A stretch of 64,000 bases of DNA. Source: F23-D06 sp963603365 (GTDB lineage: Bacteria; Bacteroidota; Bacteroidia; Bacteroidales; WCHB1-69). Position 1 is the first letter of the stretch; the number at the start of each line of letters is the position of its first letter. Shown here in pieces: positions 49,396-62,547 of the stretch. Under the pieces are notes generated by a model. The model saw only the letters and a program-made list of their open reading frames with translations. It had not been told where the DNA came from and made no database searches. The stretch covers positions 1-64,000 of the forward strand of contig CAVCMI010000015.1 of the NCBI GenBank assembly GCA_963603365.1, given 5' to 3'. The position numbers were made by a program, and so were the translations under genes.

Positions 49396-49425
49396 TTTGC
49401 AAAAACTATTATTCTTATATCTTTG
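49396..49425 (+). promoter_or_regulatory. orphan rightward promoter pointing antisense into the DUF4328 gene
   Basis: TTTG (49396-49399) and TATCTTTG (49418-49425), 18 bases apart and followed by CC, make one of the best promoter matches in the window. There is no rightward gene behind it, only the 3' end of the leftward DUF4328 gene, starting 11 bases later. A stem CTTGTCG/CGACAAG (49442-49462) would form just downstream. It may start a short or antisense RNA, or be left over from a lost gene. Confidence 0.5.
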
Positions 49426-49435
49426 CCGTTCCTTC

Positions 49436-50395
49436 TTAAAACTTGTCGGCATTTTCGACAAGCATCTTGTTTTTCTTGTTGTATTTCAGTATCAGGTGAA
49501 TCTCTTCTGCCAGACAGAGCACCATAATAACAATGGCCACAATAGCCACATTGCGATGGTTTGCTTTCAAGAACAAAGGACCTTCGGAAAAGAATGTCTT
49601 GAAGAGGATGAAATTCATCAACCATACACTGATAAGCAGAAGCCCCCACCAAATGCCGATATGCAGCTCGCTGTTGTCCACCATAGTCTCTTTCTGGTCT
49701 TTCGAAGTCGTGACAATATTCTTGTCTTCAAGAACATAGTCCGTCTCCTGCCAGATTTCTTTGAAGAACGAGAGCGGTTTGACTAAATTATAAACCGGAA
49801 TAATCCAACCGACGTACGACATCCATGCGGGCATGCCCTTCGACATCCAAGCGGCTGCCTGATGGATATTGAGCGAGTTCTTGTAGTTCCAAGTAGCAAA
49901 GAAGAAGAGTTTAACGATAAAGGCCACTAACGTGATGACTGCTATGACCGTGAATGATGACTTGGTCTTTGCGTTGGCATCGTTCAACTCGTCCCACTCA
50001 ACCTTTACAGGGTCATAAATGGCTTTCTGTTCCTTGATCAAGTTGATGCGTTCATCGTATTTTTTCTGCTTGTCTGAAAGCGTTTTCTGCGTTACAGAAA
50101 TGCTCTCCGTCAAAGTTTTCTTCACGTCTTTCGTGGCTGTTGCGAGTCTCTCCTGTAAGGTGTCAAGTTTATACTGATAATAGGCAACCTCGGCGCTGTC
50201 CTGCTTAAGCGGATGCTGAGCCATTGTGAAATTCTCGAATGACTTCTCGTAATGCGGTCTTGCCTCCACAACCTTGACATTCGTCTTGTCAAACTTCAAT
50301 AAGAAAACCATAGAAAGGACAAAGAAAAGCACGATTACGGCATTTAATGCCATTGTCAGCTTGCTCCACAAAGAATTGTCGGTAATTTTTTTCAT
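49436..50395 (-). CDS. DUF4328-domain membrane protein
   Basis: The 319-residue protein has one N-terminal membrane helix (ALNAVIVLFFVLSMVFLL), then about 110 mostly helical, charged residues (likely coiled coil outside or inside the membrane). About four further membrane segments follow. The sequence GWIIPVYNLVKPLSFFKEIW is the DUF4328 signature. No function is known for the family. It has its own promoter at 50467 and stands alone between vsr and the rpoC operon. Confidence 0.82.
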   Translation of the reverse strand: MKKITDNSLWSKLTMALNAVIVLFFVLSMVFLLKFDKTNVKVVEARPHYEKSFENFTMAQHPLKQDSAEVAYYQYKLDTLQERLATATKDVKKTLTESISVTQKTLSDKQKKYDERINLIKEQKAIYDPVKVEWDELNDANAKTKSSFTVIAVITLVAFIVKLFFFATWNYKNSLNIHQAAAWMSKGMPAWMSYVGWIIPVYNLVKPLSFFKEIWQETDYVLEDKNIVTTSKDQKETMVDNSELHIGIWWGLLLISVWLMNFILFKTFFSEGPLFLKANHRNVAIVAIVIMVLCLAEEIHLILKYNKKNKMLVENADKF

Positions 50396-50466
50396 CTTAT
50401 AAAACGGTTTATGTTACTAATTATCAAAATTTTATTTTTAAAAAACATTAAAATAAAGCATAGTCG

Positions 50467-50474
50467 CAAAAGTA
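50467..50474 (-). promoter_or_regulatory. promoter of the DUF4328 gene
   Basis: TACTTTTG followed by C on the minus strand, 71 bases before the start codon. Apart from this box and the terminator at 50587, the 264 bases between the DUF4328 gene and the DUF3467 gene show nothing. Confidence 0.6.
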
Positions 50475-50586
50475 AAAAAAAAACGTTTTGCCGTTTTAGT
50501 TCCAGAAAAAAAAACAACGTTCTGACTGGTATGGCGAACGTGAACAGATCCTTTATGTACAACTTGCCATTGTCTGTCTCGTCCGC

Positions 50587-50615
50587 ACAAAAAAAGGGCA
50601 GATTTAAACCTGCCC
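50587..50615 (-). terminator. terminator of the secE-to-DUF3467 cluster
   Basis: GGGCAG (50596-50601) pairs with CTGCCC (50610-50615), and on the minus strand a run of seven T follows. It lies 44 bases after the DUF3467 stop and closes the RNA polymerase operon where rpsL, rpsG and fusA would be expected. Confidence 0.85.
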
Positions 50616-50659
50616 TCATCATCATTTATAATACAGAAATTTGAACGTTCTCGTTTCGT

Positions 50660-50968
50660 TTAGGCCATACCGCCTCCGTTCATAAGCGGAGGGAAAGCCC
50701 CTATGGAATTATCGTCAATGACTCCGTTCTGTTGTTCGAAATTAGAAATGTTGTCGGTGAGTGCCCGGAGCAGTCGCTTTGCATTCTGAGGGGTCATGAT
50801 TATCCTTGAACGGACGGCAGTCTTAGGCACGCCCGGCATAAGCGATGCAAAGTCGATGATGAACTCTGAATTGGAATGGGTTATAACAGCCAGATTAGAA
50901 TATACACCTTGCGCGACTTCGTCTGTAATGCTGAGCTCTATTTTATGTTCATTTTCTTGTTCAGGCAT
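50660..50968 (-). CDS. DUF3467-domain protein
   Basis: The 102-residue protein matches DUF3467: GVYSNLAVITHSNSEFIIDF, the segment MPGVPKTAVRSRIIMTPQNA and a helical end. The family is typically encoded next to rpoC in Bacteroidota, as here, 26 bases downstream. Its function is unknown. The tail ends in FPPLMNGGGMA. It closes the operon. Confidence 0.9.
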   Translation of the reverse strand: MPEQENEHKIELSITDEVAQGVYSNLAVITHSNSEFIIDFASLMPGVPKTAVRSRIIMTPQNAKRLLRALTDNISNFEQQNGVIDDNSIGAFPPLMNGGGMA

Positions 50969-50994
50969 ATTGTTCTGTTTTTTATGTTTTTTGA

Positions 50995-55296
<4,302 letters not shown>

Positions 55297-55324
55297 GATT
55301 TACAATTTATATTTTATTGTATTC

Positions 55325-58300
55325 TTATTCATATTTAATGTCCAAACCGAGTCCGCGGAGTTCGTTCACCAACACGTTGAAGGATTCGGGGATGCCGACA
55401 TTCGGCATATTGTCGCCCTTCACGATGGCCTCGTAAGTCTTGGCACGTCCTACTACGTCGTCCGACTTCACCGTAAGGATTTCCTGCAAGACATTGGATG
55501 CGCCGTAAGCCTCAATGGCCCAGACCTCCATTTCACCGAAACGCTGGCCGCCGAACTGGGCTTTACCGCCAAGGGGCTGTTGCGTAATCAAAGAATACGG
55601 GCCGATAGAACGGGCATGCATCTTGTCGTCAACCATATGGTGGAGTTTCAAGTAATAGATGTAGCCGACGGTGGCTTTCTGGTGGAACGGCTCGCCCGTC
55701 TCGCCGTCGTACAGCTGTGTGCTGCCGTTTTCGGGGAGGCCGGCCTCTTTCATCAGGACATTGATTTGGTCAAGCGACGCGCCGTCGAAAATCGGAGTGG
55801 CATATTTCACGCCCAGTTTGCGTCCTGCCCAACCCAACACGGTCTCATATATCTGACCGAGGTTCATACGGGAAGGCACACCCAGCGGGTTCAACACCAC
55901 GTCAACCGGTCGTCCGTCTGCCAGGAACGGAAGGTCTTCCTTGCGGACAATCTTGGCCACGCAACCCTTGTTGCCATGACGGCCTGCCATCTTGTCACCG
56001 ATGTGAAGTTTACGCTTGTTGGCAATGTAAACCTTGGCCATTTGAACAATGCCTGTAGGCAGTTCGGTGCCGATAGTAGCATCAAAAATCTCGCGCGTCT
56101 TGCGTGCGTTGATGTCTCTCTCACAGACCAAATAATTACGGATAATCTCCGAGACGAGCACGTTGACCTTGGCATCATTCGTCCATTTGGAGATGGCAGC
56201 CGAAGTGAAGTCAACCGTATTGAGCAGTTTCTGTGAGAATTTCGTTCCTTTCGGAATAATCACGTTCTTGGCATTGTCGTGGATATTATGCGAAATCTTA
56301 CCTTCCAGAACCTTGTAAAGTTTGGCAACCGCCACGTCATGCAGACGGTCGGTTTCTTCCTTGTAACGCTCCTCAATCTCATTGATGATGTCCTTGTCCT
56401 TGGCTTTCGACTTGCGGTCTTTGATAAGACGCGACAGTGACTTGGCGCCAATGACCACACCTTTCATGGATGGGGGTGCCTTGAGGGAAGCGTCTTTGAC
56501 ATCGCCAGCTTTGTCGCCGAAGATGGCGCGCAACAGCTTCTCCTCCGGTGTAGGATAAGACTCTCCTTTGGGCGTTATCTTGCCGATGAGGATGTCACCC
56601 TCTTTCACCTCGGCTCCCACACGGATAAGTCCGTCGGCAGTAAGGTCTGCTGTGGCCTCGCTGGAGACATTGGGGATATCGTTGGTAAGTTCCTCAATGC
56701 CACGCTTTGTGTCACGCACCTCAAGGGTGAATGACTCAATGTGGATAGAGGTATAAAGGTCTTCGGTAACGGCCTTTTCGGAAATCACGACGGCATCCTC
56801 GAAGTTGTACCCTTTCCAGGGCATGAAGGCCACCATCAGGTTCTGACCGAGAGCAAGCTCGCCGTTCTCTGTGGCATAGCCTTCGGTCAAGACATCGCCT
56901 TTCTGCACTTTCTGGCCTTTCACCACGATAGGGCGCATATTGATACAGGAGTTCTGGTTCGTTCTGCGGAACTTGAGAAGCTGATAGTTCTTCAATGCCG
57001 GTTCGAAACTGACAAGTTCTTCCTGTTCTGTACGTTCGTATTCGATTTCAATGTGTGTAGCATCCACGCTTTTCACCACGCCGGAGCCTTCGGCCAGCAG
57101 CACGGCGCGGGAATCGACGGCCACCTTGTGTTCGAGACCGGTGCCGACAATCGGGGCTTCCGGCCTGAGCAGAGGCACTGCCTGACGCATCATGTTCGAT
57201 CCCATCAAGGCGCGATTTGCGTCGTCGTTCTCCAGGAACGGAATCAGTGACGCAGCGATTGAGGCGATCTGGTTAGGCGCAATGTCAATGAGGTCGATGT
57301 CCTCACGCGGCAAGATCGGGTAGTCGGCGAGGCGGCGTGCTTTCACCTTTTCACCGAGCAGTCCATCTGCGTCCATCGGGGTATTGGCCTGTGCGATACG
57401 CTTGTTGTCCTCCTCTTCGGCAGTCAAGAAAATCGGGTCTTCATCGAACATTACCTTGCCGTTCTCGACACGGCGGTACGGTGTCTCGATAAATCCCAGG
57501 TGGTTGATCTTGGCGAAGACACATAAGGACGAAATAAGTCCGATGTTCGGGCCTTCAGGGGTCTCAATGGTGCAGAGACGTCCGTAGTGCGTATAATGCA
57601 CGTCACGGACCTCAAAGCCGGCACGTTCGCGCGAGAGACCGCCGGGACCGAGGGCAGAGATACGGCGTTTGTGCGTAATCTCCGACAGCGGGTTCGTCTG
57701 GTCCATGAACTGCGAAAGCTGGTTCGTACCGAAGAACGAGTTCACCACGGAAGAGAGCGTCTTGGCATTGATCAAATCTACCGGGGAGAATAACTCGTGG
57801 TCGCGTACATTCATCTTTTCGCGTATGGTGCGGGCCATACGGTTCAAACCTAAGCTGAACTGGTTGTATAATTGTTCGCCGACGGTACGTACACGGCGGT
57901 TGCTCAAATGGTCGATATCGTCCACATCCGTCTTGTTGTTTATCAGTTCAATCAAATAGCGGATGATGGAGATGATATCCTGGTTGGTGAGCACACCAGT
58001 TTCCATCGGGACATCGAGATTCAGTTTTTTGTTGATGCGGTAACGGCCGACTTCACCGAGGTCGTAACGCTTCTCGGAGAAGAAAAGCTTGTCGAGCGTG
58101 GCACGTGCCGTTTCCTCATCGGGAGCCGTCGTGCTCTTAAGCTGCAGGTAGATATAGTCGATGGCCTGCTTGCCTGTGTTCGTCGGGTCCTTCTGCAGCG
58201 TGTTGAAGATGACGGAATAGTCTGTATTGCGTTCGTCGGTCTTGTGGAACAGCACTGTCTTGATGTTCGCATCGGTAATCATCTGGACATGCTGTTTCTC

Positions 58301-59125
58301 GAACACCGTTTCACGGTCAATGATAACTTCGGTTCGTTCGATATTGACGACTTCGCCGGTTTCGTCATCTACAAAATCCTCATACCACGTCTTTGTGACA
58401 GCGGCAGCGAATTTTTCGCCTATATGTTTTTTCAGATTGGCTTTTGTGGCCTTCACCTCGTGGGCGATATCGAAAATATTGAGGATATCCTTGTCCGTCT
58501 CATATCCGATAGCGCGCAGCAGCGTAGTGACCGGCAGTTTTTTCTTACGGTCGATATAAGCATACATCACATTGTTTATATCGGTCGTGAACTCCATCCA
58601 CGAACCTTTGAAAGGAATGATTCGGGCGGAATAAAGCGGTGTTCCGTTGGTATGATACGAGAAGCCGAAGAAAACGCCAGGAGAGCGGTGAAGCTGGGAC
58701 ACGACAACGCGTTCAGCGCCATTGATGATGAAAGTGCCGCTCGGCGTCATATACGGGATCATGCCGAGGTAAATATCCTGGATGACCGTCTCAAAATCCT
58801 CGTGCTCTGCATCGTTGCATGAGAGTTTTAGTTTTGCTTTGAGGGGAACACTGTATGTCAGGCCTCTTTCAAGGCATTCGTCCATATTATATCGAGGTGC
58901 ATCAATATAATAATCAAGAAATTCAAGGACGAAACTGTTTCTTGCATCGGTGATGGGAAAGTTTTCAGCAAAGGCACGGTAAAGTCCTTCGTTCTGCCTG
59001 CATTCGGCATCCGTGTCAATTTGGAAAAAATCTTTGAATGATTTCAGCTGAATGTCAAGGAAATCCGGAAATTCAACCGGTCTTGTCGATGCAAAACTTA
59101 TTCTTTTATTGTTGTTAGTTGCCAA
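55325..59125 (-). CDS. rpoB: DNA-directed RNA polymerase subunit beta
   Basis: The 1266-residue subunit carries the rifampicin-binding region with FFGTNQLSQFMDQTNPLSEI and HKRRISALGPGGLSRERAGF, the beta core with GYNFEDAVVISEKAV, KITPKGE, GDKMAGRHGNKGCVAKI, and the C-terminal clamp GGKAQFGGQRFGEMEVWAIE. The first two motifs show the ordinary wild-type residues of rifampicin-sensitive enzymes. It follows rplL after a 134-base gap that contains a long hairpin. Confidence 0.99.
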   Translation of the reverse strand: MATNNNKRISFASTRPVEFPDFLDIQLKSFKDFFQIDTDAECRQNEGLYRAFAENFPITDARNSFVLEFLDYYIDAPRYNMDECLERGLTYSVPLKAKLKLSCNDAEHEDFETVIQDIYLGMIPYMTPSGTFIINGAERVVVSQLHRSPGVFFGFSYHTNGTPLYSARIIPFKGSWMEFTTDINNVMYAYIDRKKKLPVTTLLRAIGYETDKDILNIFDIAHEVKATKANLKKHIGEKFAAAVTKTWYEDFVDDETGEVVNIERTEVIIDRETVFEKQHVQMITDANIKTVLFHKTDERNTDYSVIFNTLQKDPTNTGKQAIDYIYLQLKSTTAPDEETARATLDKLFFSEKRYDLGEVGRYRINKKLNLDVPMETGVLTNQDIISIIRYLIELINNKTDVDDIDHLSNRRVRTVGEQLYNQFSLGLNRMARTIREKMNVRDHELFSPVDLINAKTLSSVVNSFFGTNQLSQFMDQTNPLSEITHKRRISALGPGGLSRERAGFEVRDVHYTHYGRLCTIETPEGPNIGLISSLCVFAKINHLGFIETPYRRVENGKVMFDEDPIFLTAEEEDNKRIAQANTPMDADGLLGEKVKARRLADYPILPREDIDLIDIAPNQIASIAASLIPFLENDDANRALMGSNMMRQAVPLLRPEAPIVGTGLEHKVAVDSRAVLLAEGSGVVKSVDATHIEIEYERTEQEELVSFEPALKNYQLLKFRRTNQNSCINMRPIVVKGQKVQKGDVLTEGYATENGELALGQNLMVAFMPWKGYNFEDAVVISEKAVTEDLYTSIHIESFTLEVRDTKRGIEELTNDIPNVSSEATADLTADGLIRVGAEVKEGDILIGKITPKGESYPTPEEKLLRAIFGDKAGDVKDASLKAPPSMKGVVIGAKSLSRLIKDRKSKAKDKDIINEIEERYKEETDRLHDVAVAKLYKVLEGKISHNIHDNAKNVIIPKGTKFSQKLLNTVDFTSAAISKWTNDAKVNVLVSEIIRNYLVCERDINARKTREIFDATIGTELPTGIVQMAKVYIANKRKLHIGDKMAGRHGNKGCVAKIVRKEDLPFLADGRPVDVVLNPLGVPSRMNLGQIYETVLGWAGRKLGVKYATPIFDGASLDQINVLMKEAGLPENGSTQLYDGETGEPFHQKATVGYIYYLKLHHMVDDKMHARSIGPYSLITQQPLGGKAQFGGQRFGEMEVWAIEAYGASNVLQEILTVKSDDVVGRAKTYEAIVKGDNMPNVGIPESFNVLVNELRGLGLDIKYE

Positions 59126-59196
59126 GACTGTTCGATTATGTTTATAGTTTAGTACTGATTTTCAAGGGGAATACCAATCAGCGGGTATTTAATACA

Positions 59197-59243
59197 ACAA
59201 GAAGTACAATACTTTCGCCGTAGCGAAAGTGTTGTACTCTTGT
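59197..59243 (-). promoter_or_regulatory. long hairpin between rplL and rpoB
   Basis: Bases 59197-59218 pair with 59223-59243 around the loop CGTA. The stem of 21 pairs has only one bulged A and one T/G mismatch or wobble. On the transcript it lies between rplL and rpoB, with no strong T run after it. E. coli has an attenuator and an RNase III site at the same place, so this probably has the same role in setting the ratio of L7/L12 to RNA polymerase. Weaker pairings (AATACC/GGTATT near 59170-59189) lie beside it. Confidence 0.75.
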
Positions 59244-59259
59244 CAATTGTATTGTAAAA

Positions 59260-59634
59260 TTAGTTGAGTTCGACCTCAGCGCCGACTTCCTCGAGAGCTT
59301 TCTTCAAGGATTCTGCTTCGTCTTTGCTGATGCCTTCCTTCACGGCCTTAGGAGCACCGTCAACCAGTTCCTTGGCTTCCTTGAGACCGAGGTTGGTGAG
59401 TTCCTTCACTAATTTCACAACCTGAAGTTTCTGGGCGCCAGCGGCTTTGAGGATAACGTTGAATTCCGTCTTCTCTTCTGCTGCGGGACCTGCGGCTGCG
59501 GGACCTGCGGCCACTGCTACTGCTGCTGCGGCGGGTTCAATGCCGTATTCTTCTTTCAGGATTTGAGCCAATTCGTTGACTTCTTTAACCGTTAAGTTAA
59601 CCAGTTGTTCTGCAAATGCTTTTAAATCTGCCAT
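59260..59634 (-). CDS. rplL: 50S ribosomal protein L7/L12
   Basis: L7/L12 forms the flexible stalk that recruits translation GTPases. The 124-residue protein has the N-terminal dimerisation helix, an alanine/proline-rich hinge (AAAAVAVAAGPAAAGPA) and the C-terminal domain with LKAAGAQKLQVVKLVKELT and LGLKEAKELVDGAPKAVKEG. Normal size. It is followed by the hairpin ahead of rpoB. Confidence 0.98.
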   Translation of the reverse strand: MADLKAFAEQLVNLTVKEVNELAQILKEEYGIEPAAAAVAVAAGPAAAGPAAEEKTEFNVILKAAGAQKLQVVKLVKELTNLGLKEAKELVDGAPKAVKEGISKDEAESLKKALEEVGAEVELN

Positions 59635-59692
59635 AGTTTTATTTTTTTAATGTTGTTTACTAAAAATGTTTTGTTACTAAATTTGACTTGTT

Positions 59693-60211
59693 TTATTCTT
59701 TTTCGGACAGAGTCTTGACAATGCCGGCGAGCTTGCCGCCACCGGATTTCAATGCGGAAATGACATTCTTTGCCGGCGACTGCAACAGTCCGACAATGTC
59801 GCCAATCAATTCCTCGCGTGACTTGATGTTGCACAGGTTCTCAAGCTGGTCATCGCCGATATAGGCGGTTTCCTCGATGAAAGCGGCCTTGACAAGGGGC
59901 TTTTCATTCTTGGTCCTGAACTCTTTGATCAACCTTGCAGGAACGTTGCCCGTGTTGCACAACATGATGGAGGTGGGACCGTTCAGCACTTGATAGAGCT
60001 CTGAATAGTCGGATTCTGCCTGCTCCATGGCGCGTTTCAGCAACGTGTTCTTCACGACTTTGAGCTTGACCTCACGTTTGAAGCATAGTCTGCGCAACTG
60101 GTTGACCTGACCTACGGTGAAACCGGAGATGTCGGTGACATAAACGTGCGAATAGTTCGCCAAGTCCTGTGCGATTTCTTCGATAATCTGACTTTTTTGT
60201 TCTTGTTTCAT
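59693..60211 (-). CDS. rplJ: 50S ribosomal protein L10
   Basis: L10 anchors L7/L12 dimers to the ribosome. The 172-residue protein has VYVTDISGFTVGQVNQLRRL, the conserved KVVKNTLLKRAMEQAES and the C-terminal helix that binds L12 (SPAKNVISALKSGGGKLAGI). Only 25 bases separate it from rplA, so the long L10-binding leader known from E. coli has no space here. Confidence 0.97.
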   Translation of the reverse strand: MKQEQKSQIIEEIAQDLANYSHVYVTDISGFTVGQVNQLRRLCFKREVKLKVVKNTLLKRAMEQAESDYSELYQVLNGPTSIMLCNTGNVPARLIKEFRTKNEKPLVKAAFIEETAYIGDDQLENLCNIKSREELIGDIVGLLQSPAKNVISALKSGGGKLAGIVKTLSEKE

Positions 60212-60236
60212 ACGTTTTTTCGCTTAGACTTTTAGA

Positions 60237-60932
60237 TTATACAGTAACTGACTTGGGATCCACCTGCACGCCGGGACTCATCGTCGTGGAGAGGAAGATG
60301 CTCTTGATATAAGTTCCTTTGGCGGACGACGGTTTCAGCTTGATGATCGTGCTCATCATTTCGCGGGCGTTGTCGGCAATCTGGTCCACCGTGAAGTGGT
60401 TCTTGCCGATGGAGGTGTGGATAATGCCGTACTTGTCAACCTTGAAATCGATCTTACCTGCCTTGACTTCGGTAACGGCCTTGCCGATATCCATCGTTAC
60501 GGTGCCGGACTTGGGGTTAGGCATAAGTCCGCGGGGACCCAGTATCCTGCCGAGTGCGCCGATTTTAGGCATGACGCTGGGCATCGTGATGATGACATCC
60601 ACGTCTGTCCAGCCTTGCTTGATCTTGTCAACGTATTCATCCAGGCCCACATAATCCGCACCCGCTGCCTTTGCTTCTTCTTCTTTGTCTTGCGTGCAGA
60701 GCACAAGCACACGAACTTCCTTTCCGGTGCCGTGAGGCAGCGTGACAATACCGCGTACCATCTGATTGGCCTTTCTCGGGTCAACGCCCAAACGGACGTC
60801 GATGTCGAATGAAGCGTCAAACTTGGTATAGGTAAGATCTTTCACCACCTTGATAGCCTCCGGCAAAGCGTAAGCCTTGCTCTTATCAAATTTAGCAAAA
60901 GCCTCTTTGCGTTTTTTTGATATTTTAGCCAT
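60237..60932 (-). CDS. rplA: 50S ribosomal protein L1
   Basis: L1 forms the mobile L1 stalk that moves E-site tRNA. The 231-residue protein has FDASFDIDVRLGVDPRKANQ, the signature region MPKIGALGRILGPRGLMPNP with KSGTVT, and the end FLSTTMSPGVQVDPKSV. Normal length. 23 bases from rplK. Confidence 0.98.
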   Translation of the reverse strand: MAKISKKRKEAFAKFDKSKAYALPEAIKVVKDLTYTKFDASFDIDVRLGVDPRKANQMVRGIVTLPHGTGKEVRVLVLCTQDKEEEAKAAGADYVGLDEYVDKIKQGWTDVDVIITMPSVMPKIGALGRILGPRGLMPNPKSGTVTMDIGKAVTEVKAGKIDFKVDKYGIIHTSIGKNHFTVDQIADNAREMMSTIIKLKPSSAKGTYIKSIFLSTTMSPGVQVDPKSVTV

Positions 60933-60955
60933 GTGATTCTTAGTTTTACTTGTTA

Positions 60956-61405
60956 TTAATTTTTCTCAAAAGGATTCTGGCCGCCTTTCACGGTTACACC
61001 CATACTGCGTGCCGTGCCTGCTACCATAGACATCGCGGGTTCGAGCTCAAAACAGTTCAAATCGCTCATCTTGGTCTCGGCAATCGTCCGCACCTGGTCC
61101 CACGTGATAGAACCGACTTTCGAACGGTTAGGTTCGCCGGAACCTTTTTGAAGTTTGGCTGCTTCCTTAATCTGTACAGCAACCGGAGGAGTCTTTGTGA
61201 TGAAATCAAACGATTTATCCTTGTAAACCGTAATCACAACAGGGATGATCTTGCCAGCCATTTCCTGCGTACGCGCATTGAACTGCTTGCAAAAGTCCAT
61301 GATGTTCACTCCCTTTGAGCCCAATGCAGGACCTACAGGGGGTGCCGGGTTGGCTGCCCCTCCTTTAATTTGTAACTTAATTAATCCAGCTACTTCTTTT
61401 GCCAT
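60956..61405 (-). CDS. rplK: 50S ribosomal protein L11
   Basis: L11 builds the GTPase-associated centre with 23S rRNA and is needed for RelA activation in species with that pathway. The 149-residue protein has IKLQIKGGAANPAPPVGPAL, then IMDFCKQFNARTQ, and the C-terminal signature LNCFELEPAMSMVAGTARSM. Normal length. Confidence 0.98.
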   Translation of the reverse strand: MAKEVAGLIKLQIKGGAANPAPPVGPALGSKGVNIMDFCKQFNARTQEMAGKIIPVVITVYKDKSFDFITKTPPVAVQIKEAAKLQKGSGEPNRSKVGSITWDQVRTIAETKMSDLNCFELEPAMSMVAGTARSMGVTVKGGQNPFEKN

Positions 61406-61446
61406 TGTTTGTGATTTAATTTATTTGTTTGTAACTAATTGCGACA

Positions 61447-62001
61447 TCATATTTTTTCAACCTGCATAAAACCCAACTCCAGCGGGGTCTTACGGCCGAA
61501 AATCTTCACCATGATCTTCAGCTTCTTCTTCTCCGTGTCTATCTCTTCAATAAACCCGTTGAAGGTGTTGAAAGGACCATCGATAACTTTGATCTCCTCG
61601 CCCACTACAAAAGGCTGGATGAACGAGTCGTCCTGCGACAACAGTTCATCTACCTTCCCTAACAGCCGGGACACCTCTGCCGGACGCAACGCTGCGGGAT
61701 TGTCACTTTTGTGTTTGCATCCCACAAAACCCAACACGCCGGGAATCTCAAGCAGCATGCCGAACACCTCTTCCATCCGCGCCACCTCTATGAAAATGTA
61801 ACTCGGAAAATAGTTGCGCTCTGACACTACTCTCTTCCCGCTCTTCGTGATGTGATGCACTTTCTCCGTCGGAATGAGCACCTTTGAAACGTAATCCTTG
61901 AGAATTGACTTCTCGACTTCCGTCTCAATGTTCTGCTTCACCTTCTTCTCGGTTCCAGTGATCGCCTTGATCACATACCATTTACGCTCGATTTCAGCCA
62001 T
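61447..62001 (-). CDS. nusG: transcription termination/antitermination protein NusG
   Basis: NusG links RNA polymerase with Rho or the ribosome. The 184-residue protein has the NGN domain with KWYVIKAITGTEKKVKQNI, FPSYIFIEVARMEEVFGML and GVLGFVGC, and the C-terminal KOW domain (VGEEIKVIDGPFNTFNGFIE). The open frame continues 28 codons upstream into secE, but the ATG at 62001 matches the family start, 37 bases after the secE stop. Confidence 0.96.
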   Translation of the reverse strand: MAEIERKWYVIKAITGTEKKVKQNIETEVEKSILKDYVSKVLIPTEKVHHITKSGKRVVSERNYFPSYIFIEVARMEEVFGMLLEIPGVLGFVGCKHKSDNPAALRPAEVSRLLGKVDELLSQDDSFIQPFVVGEEIKVIDGPFNTFNGFIEEIDTEKKKLKIMVKIFGRKTPLELGFMQVEKI

Positions 62002-62038
62002 GATCTGTTTCTTTGGATAAAATGCCGCTTTGAGAAGA

Positions 62039-62227
62039 CTAAACAGCCGGGAATACGAGATCCATTCCCAAATTGAAAATAGCATCCATCAAAAACACGA
62101 TCAACGCGATTATTAGGGAAGCAATGGACACTACCACAACACTATTTCCCAGTTCCTGCATGGTGGGCCAACTCGTCTTGTGAGCCAACTCTTCATACAC
62201 TTCTTTAAAATAATTCACTATTTTCAT
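62039..62227 (-). CDS. secE: preprotein translocase subunit SecE
   Basis: SecE is the essential clamp subunit of the SecYEG channel. The 62-residue protein is the short single-helix type: an amphipathic start (YFKEVYEELAHKTSWPTMQE, with the conserved SWP) then one membrane helix (VVVSIASLIIALIVFLMDAI). It is the first gene of the cluster. In most Bacteroidota tuf and tRNA-Trp precede it, but neither is present here. Confidence 0.95.
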   Translation of the reverse strand: MKIVNYFKEVYEELAHKTSWPTMQELGNSVVVVSIASLIIALIVFLMDAIFNLGMDLVFPAV

Positions 62228-62547
62228 CTTCTCGAATTTTCGTTTTTATATGTTCTTAGAACGTTTCGTCACTTTTTTTGCCATTCCCAACACACTTAAT
62301 CAACAACGCCTTGTTCAATATTTGACCTTGCAAGTTCCTTTTAATGACATACTTACACCACTATTGCACACACCGGAACTCTCTTGCAGACCATTATTTC
62401 AACAAGTTGGCAAATATAGCATTTTTTTTGCCCCAACCATTATTTCCTGAAAAATAATCCCGTATGGCATTATTTTTGTTTACAAGAGCGCTTTCCACAT
62501 GTCGCCGTCCCTTTTCCGGGAAACGGATTTTTCCTCTTTTTATCTGC
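62228..62547 (-). other. secE leader and trmB-secE intergenic region
   Basis: This 320-base gap between trmB and secE holds the promoter at 62411 and a transcribed leader of about 180 bases before secE. I looked for tRNA-Trp and for the end of tuf and found neither. A 12-codon frame (62246-62284, minus strand, MAKKVTKRSKNI) ends 18 bases before secE, but it has no strong ribosome binding site. The rest, up to the trmB stop, shows only short AT-rich pairings and no convincing terminator. Confidence 0.6.
62411..62418 (-). promoter_or_regulatory. promoter of the secE-nusG-rplKAJL-rpoBC cluster
   Basis: TATATTTG followed by CC on the minus strand is a full minus-7 match. It lies 184 bases before the secE ATG, giving a long leader. 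Confidence 0.65.

Noticed and set aside
62002..62085. 28-residue N-terminal extension of NusG overlapping secE
   Set aside because: The family begins at the ATG at 62001. The extension has no resemblance to NusG and is the secE coding region in another frame.
62471..62478. Rightward TATTTTTG box inside the secE upstream region
   Set aside because: No fitting minus-33 element, the base after the box is T rather than C, and only the 3' end of trmB lies downstream. Chance in AT-rich DNA is more likely.
62228..62547. tRNA-Trp or tuf upstream of secE
   Set aside because: Searched by eye for a cloverleaf and for the EF-Tu C-terminus on both strands; neither is present.
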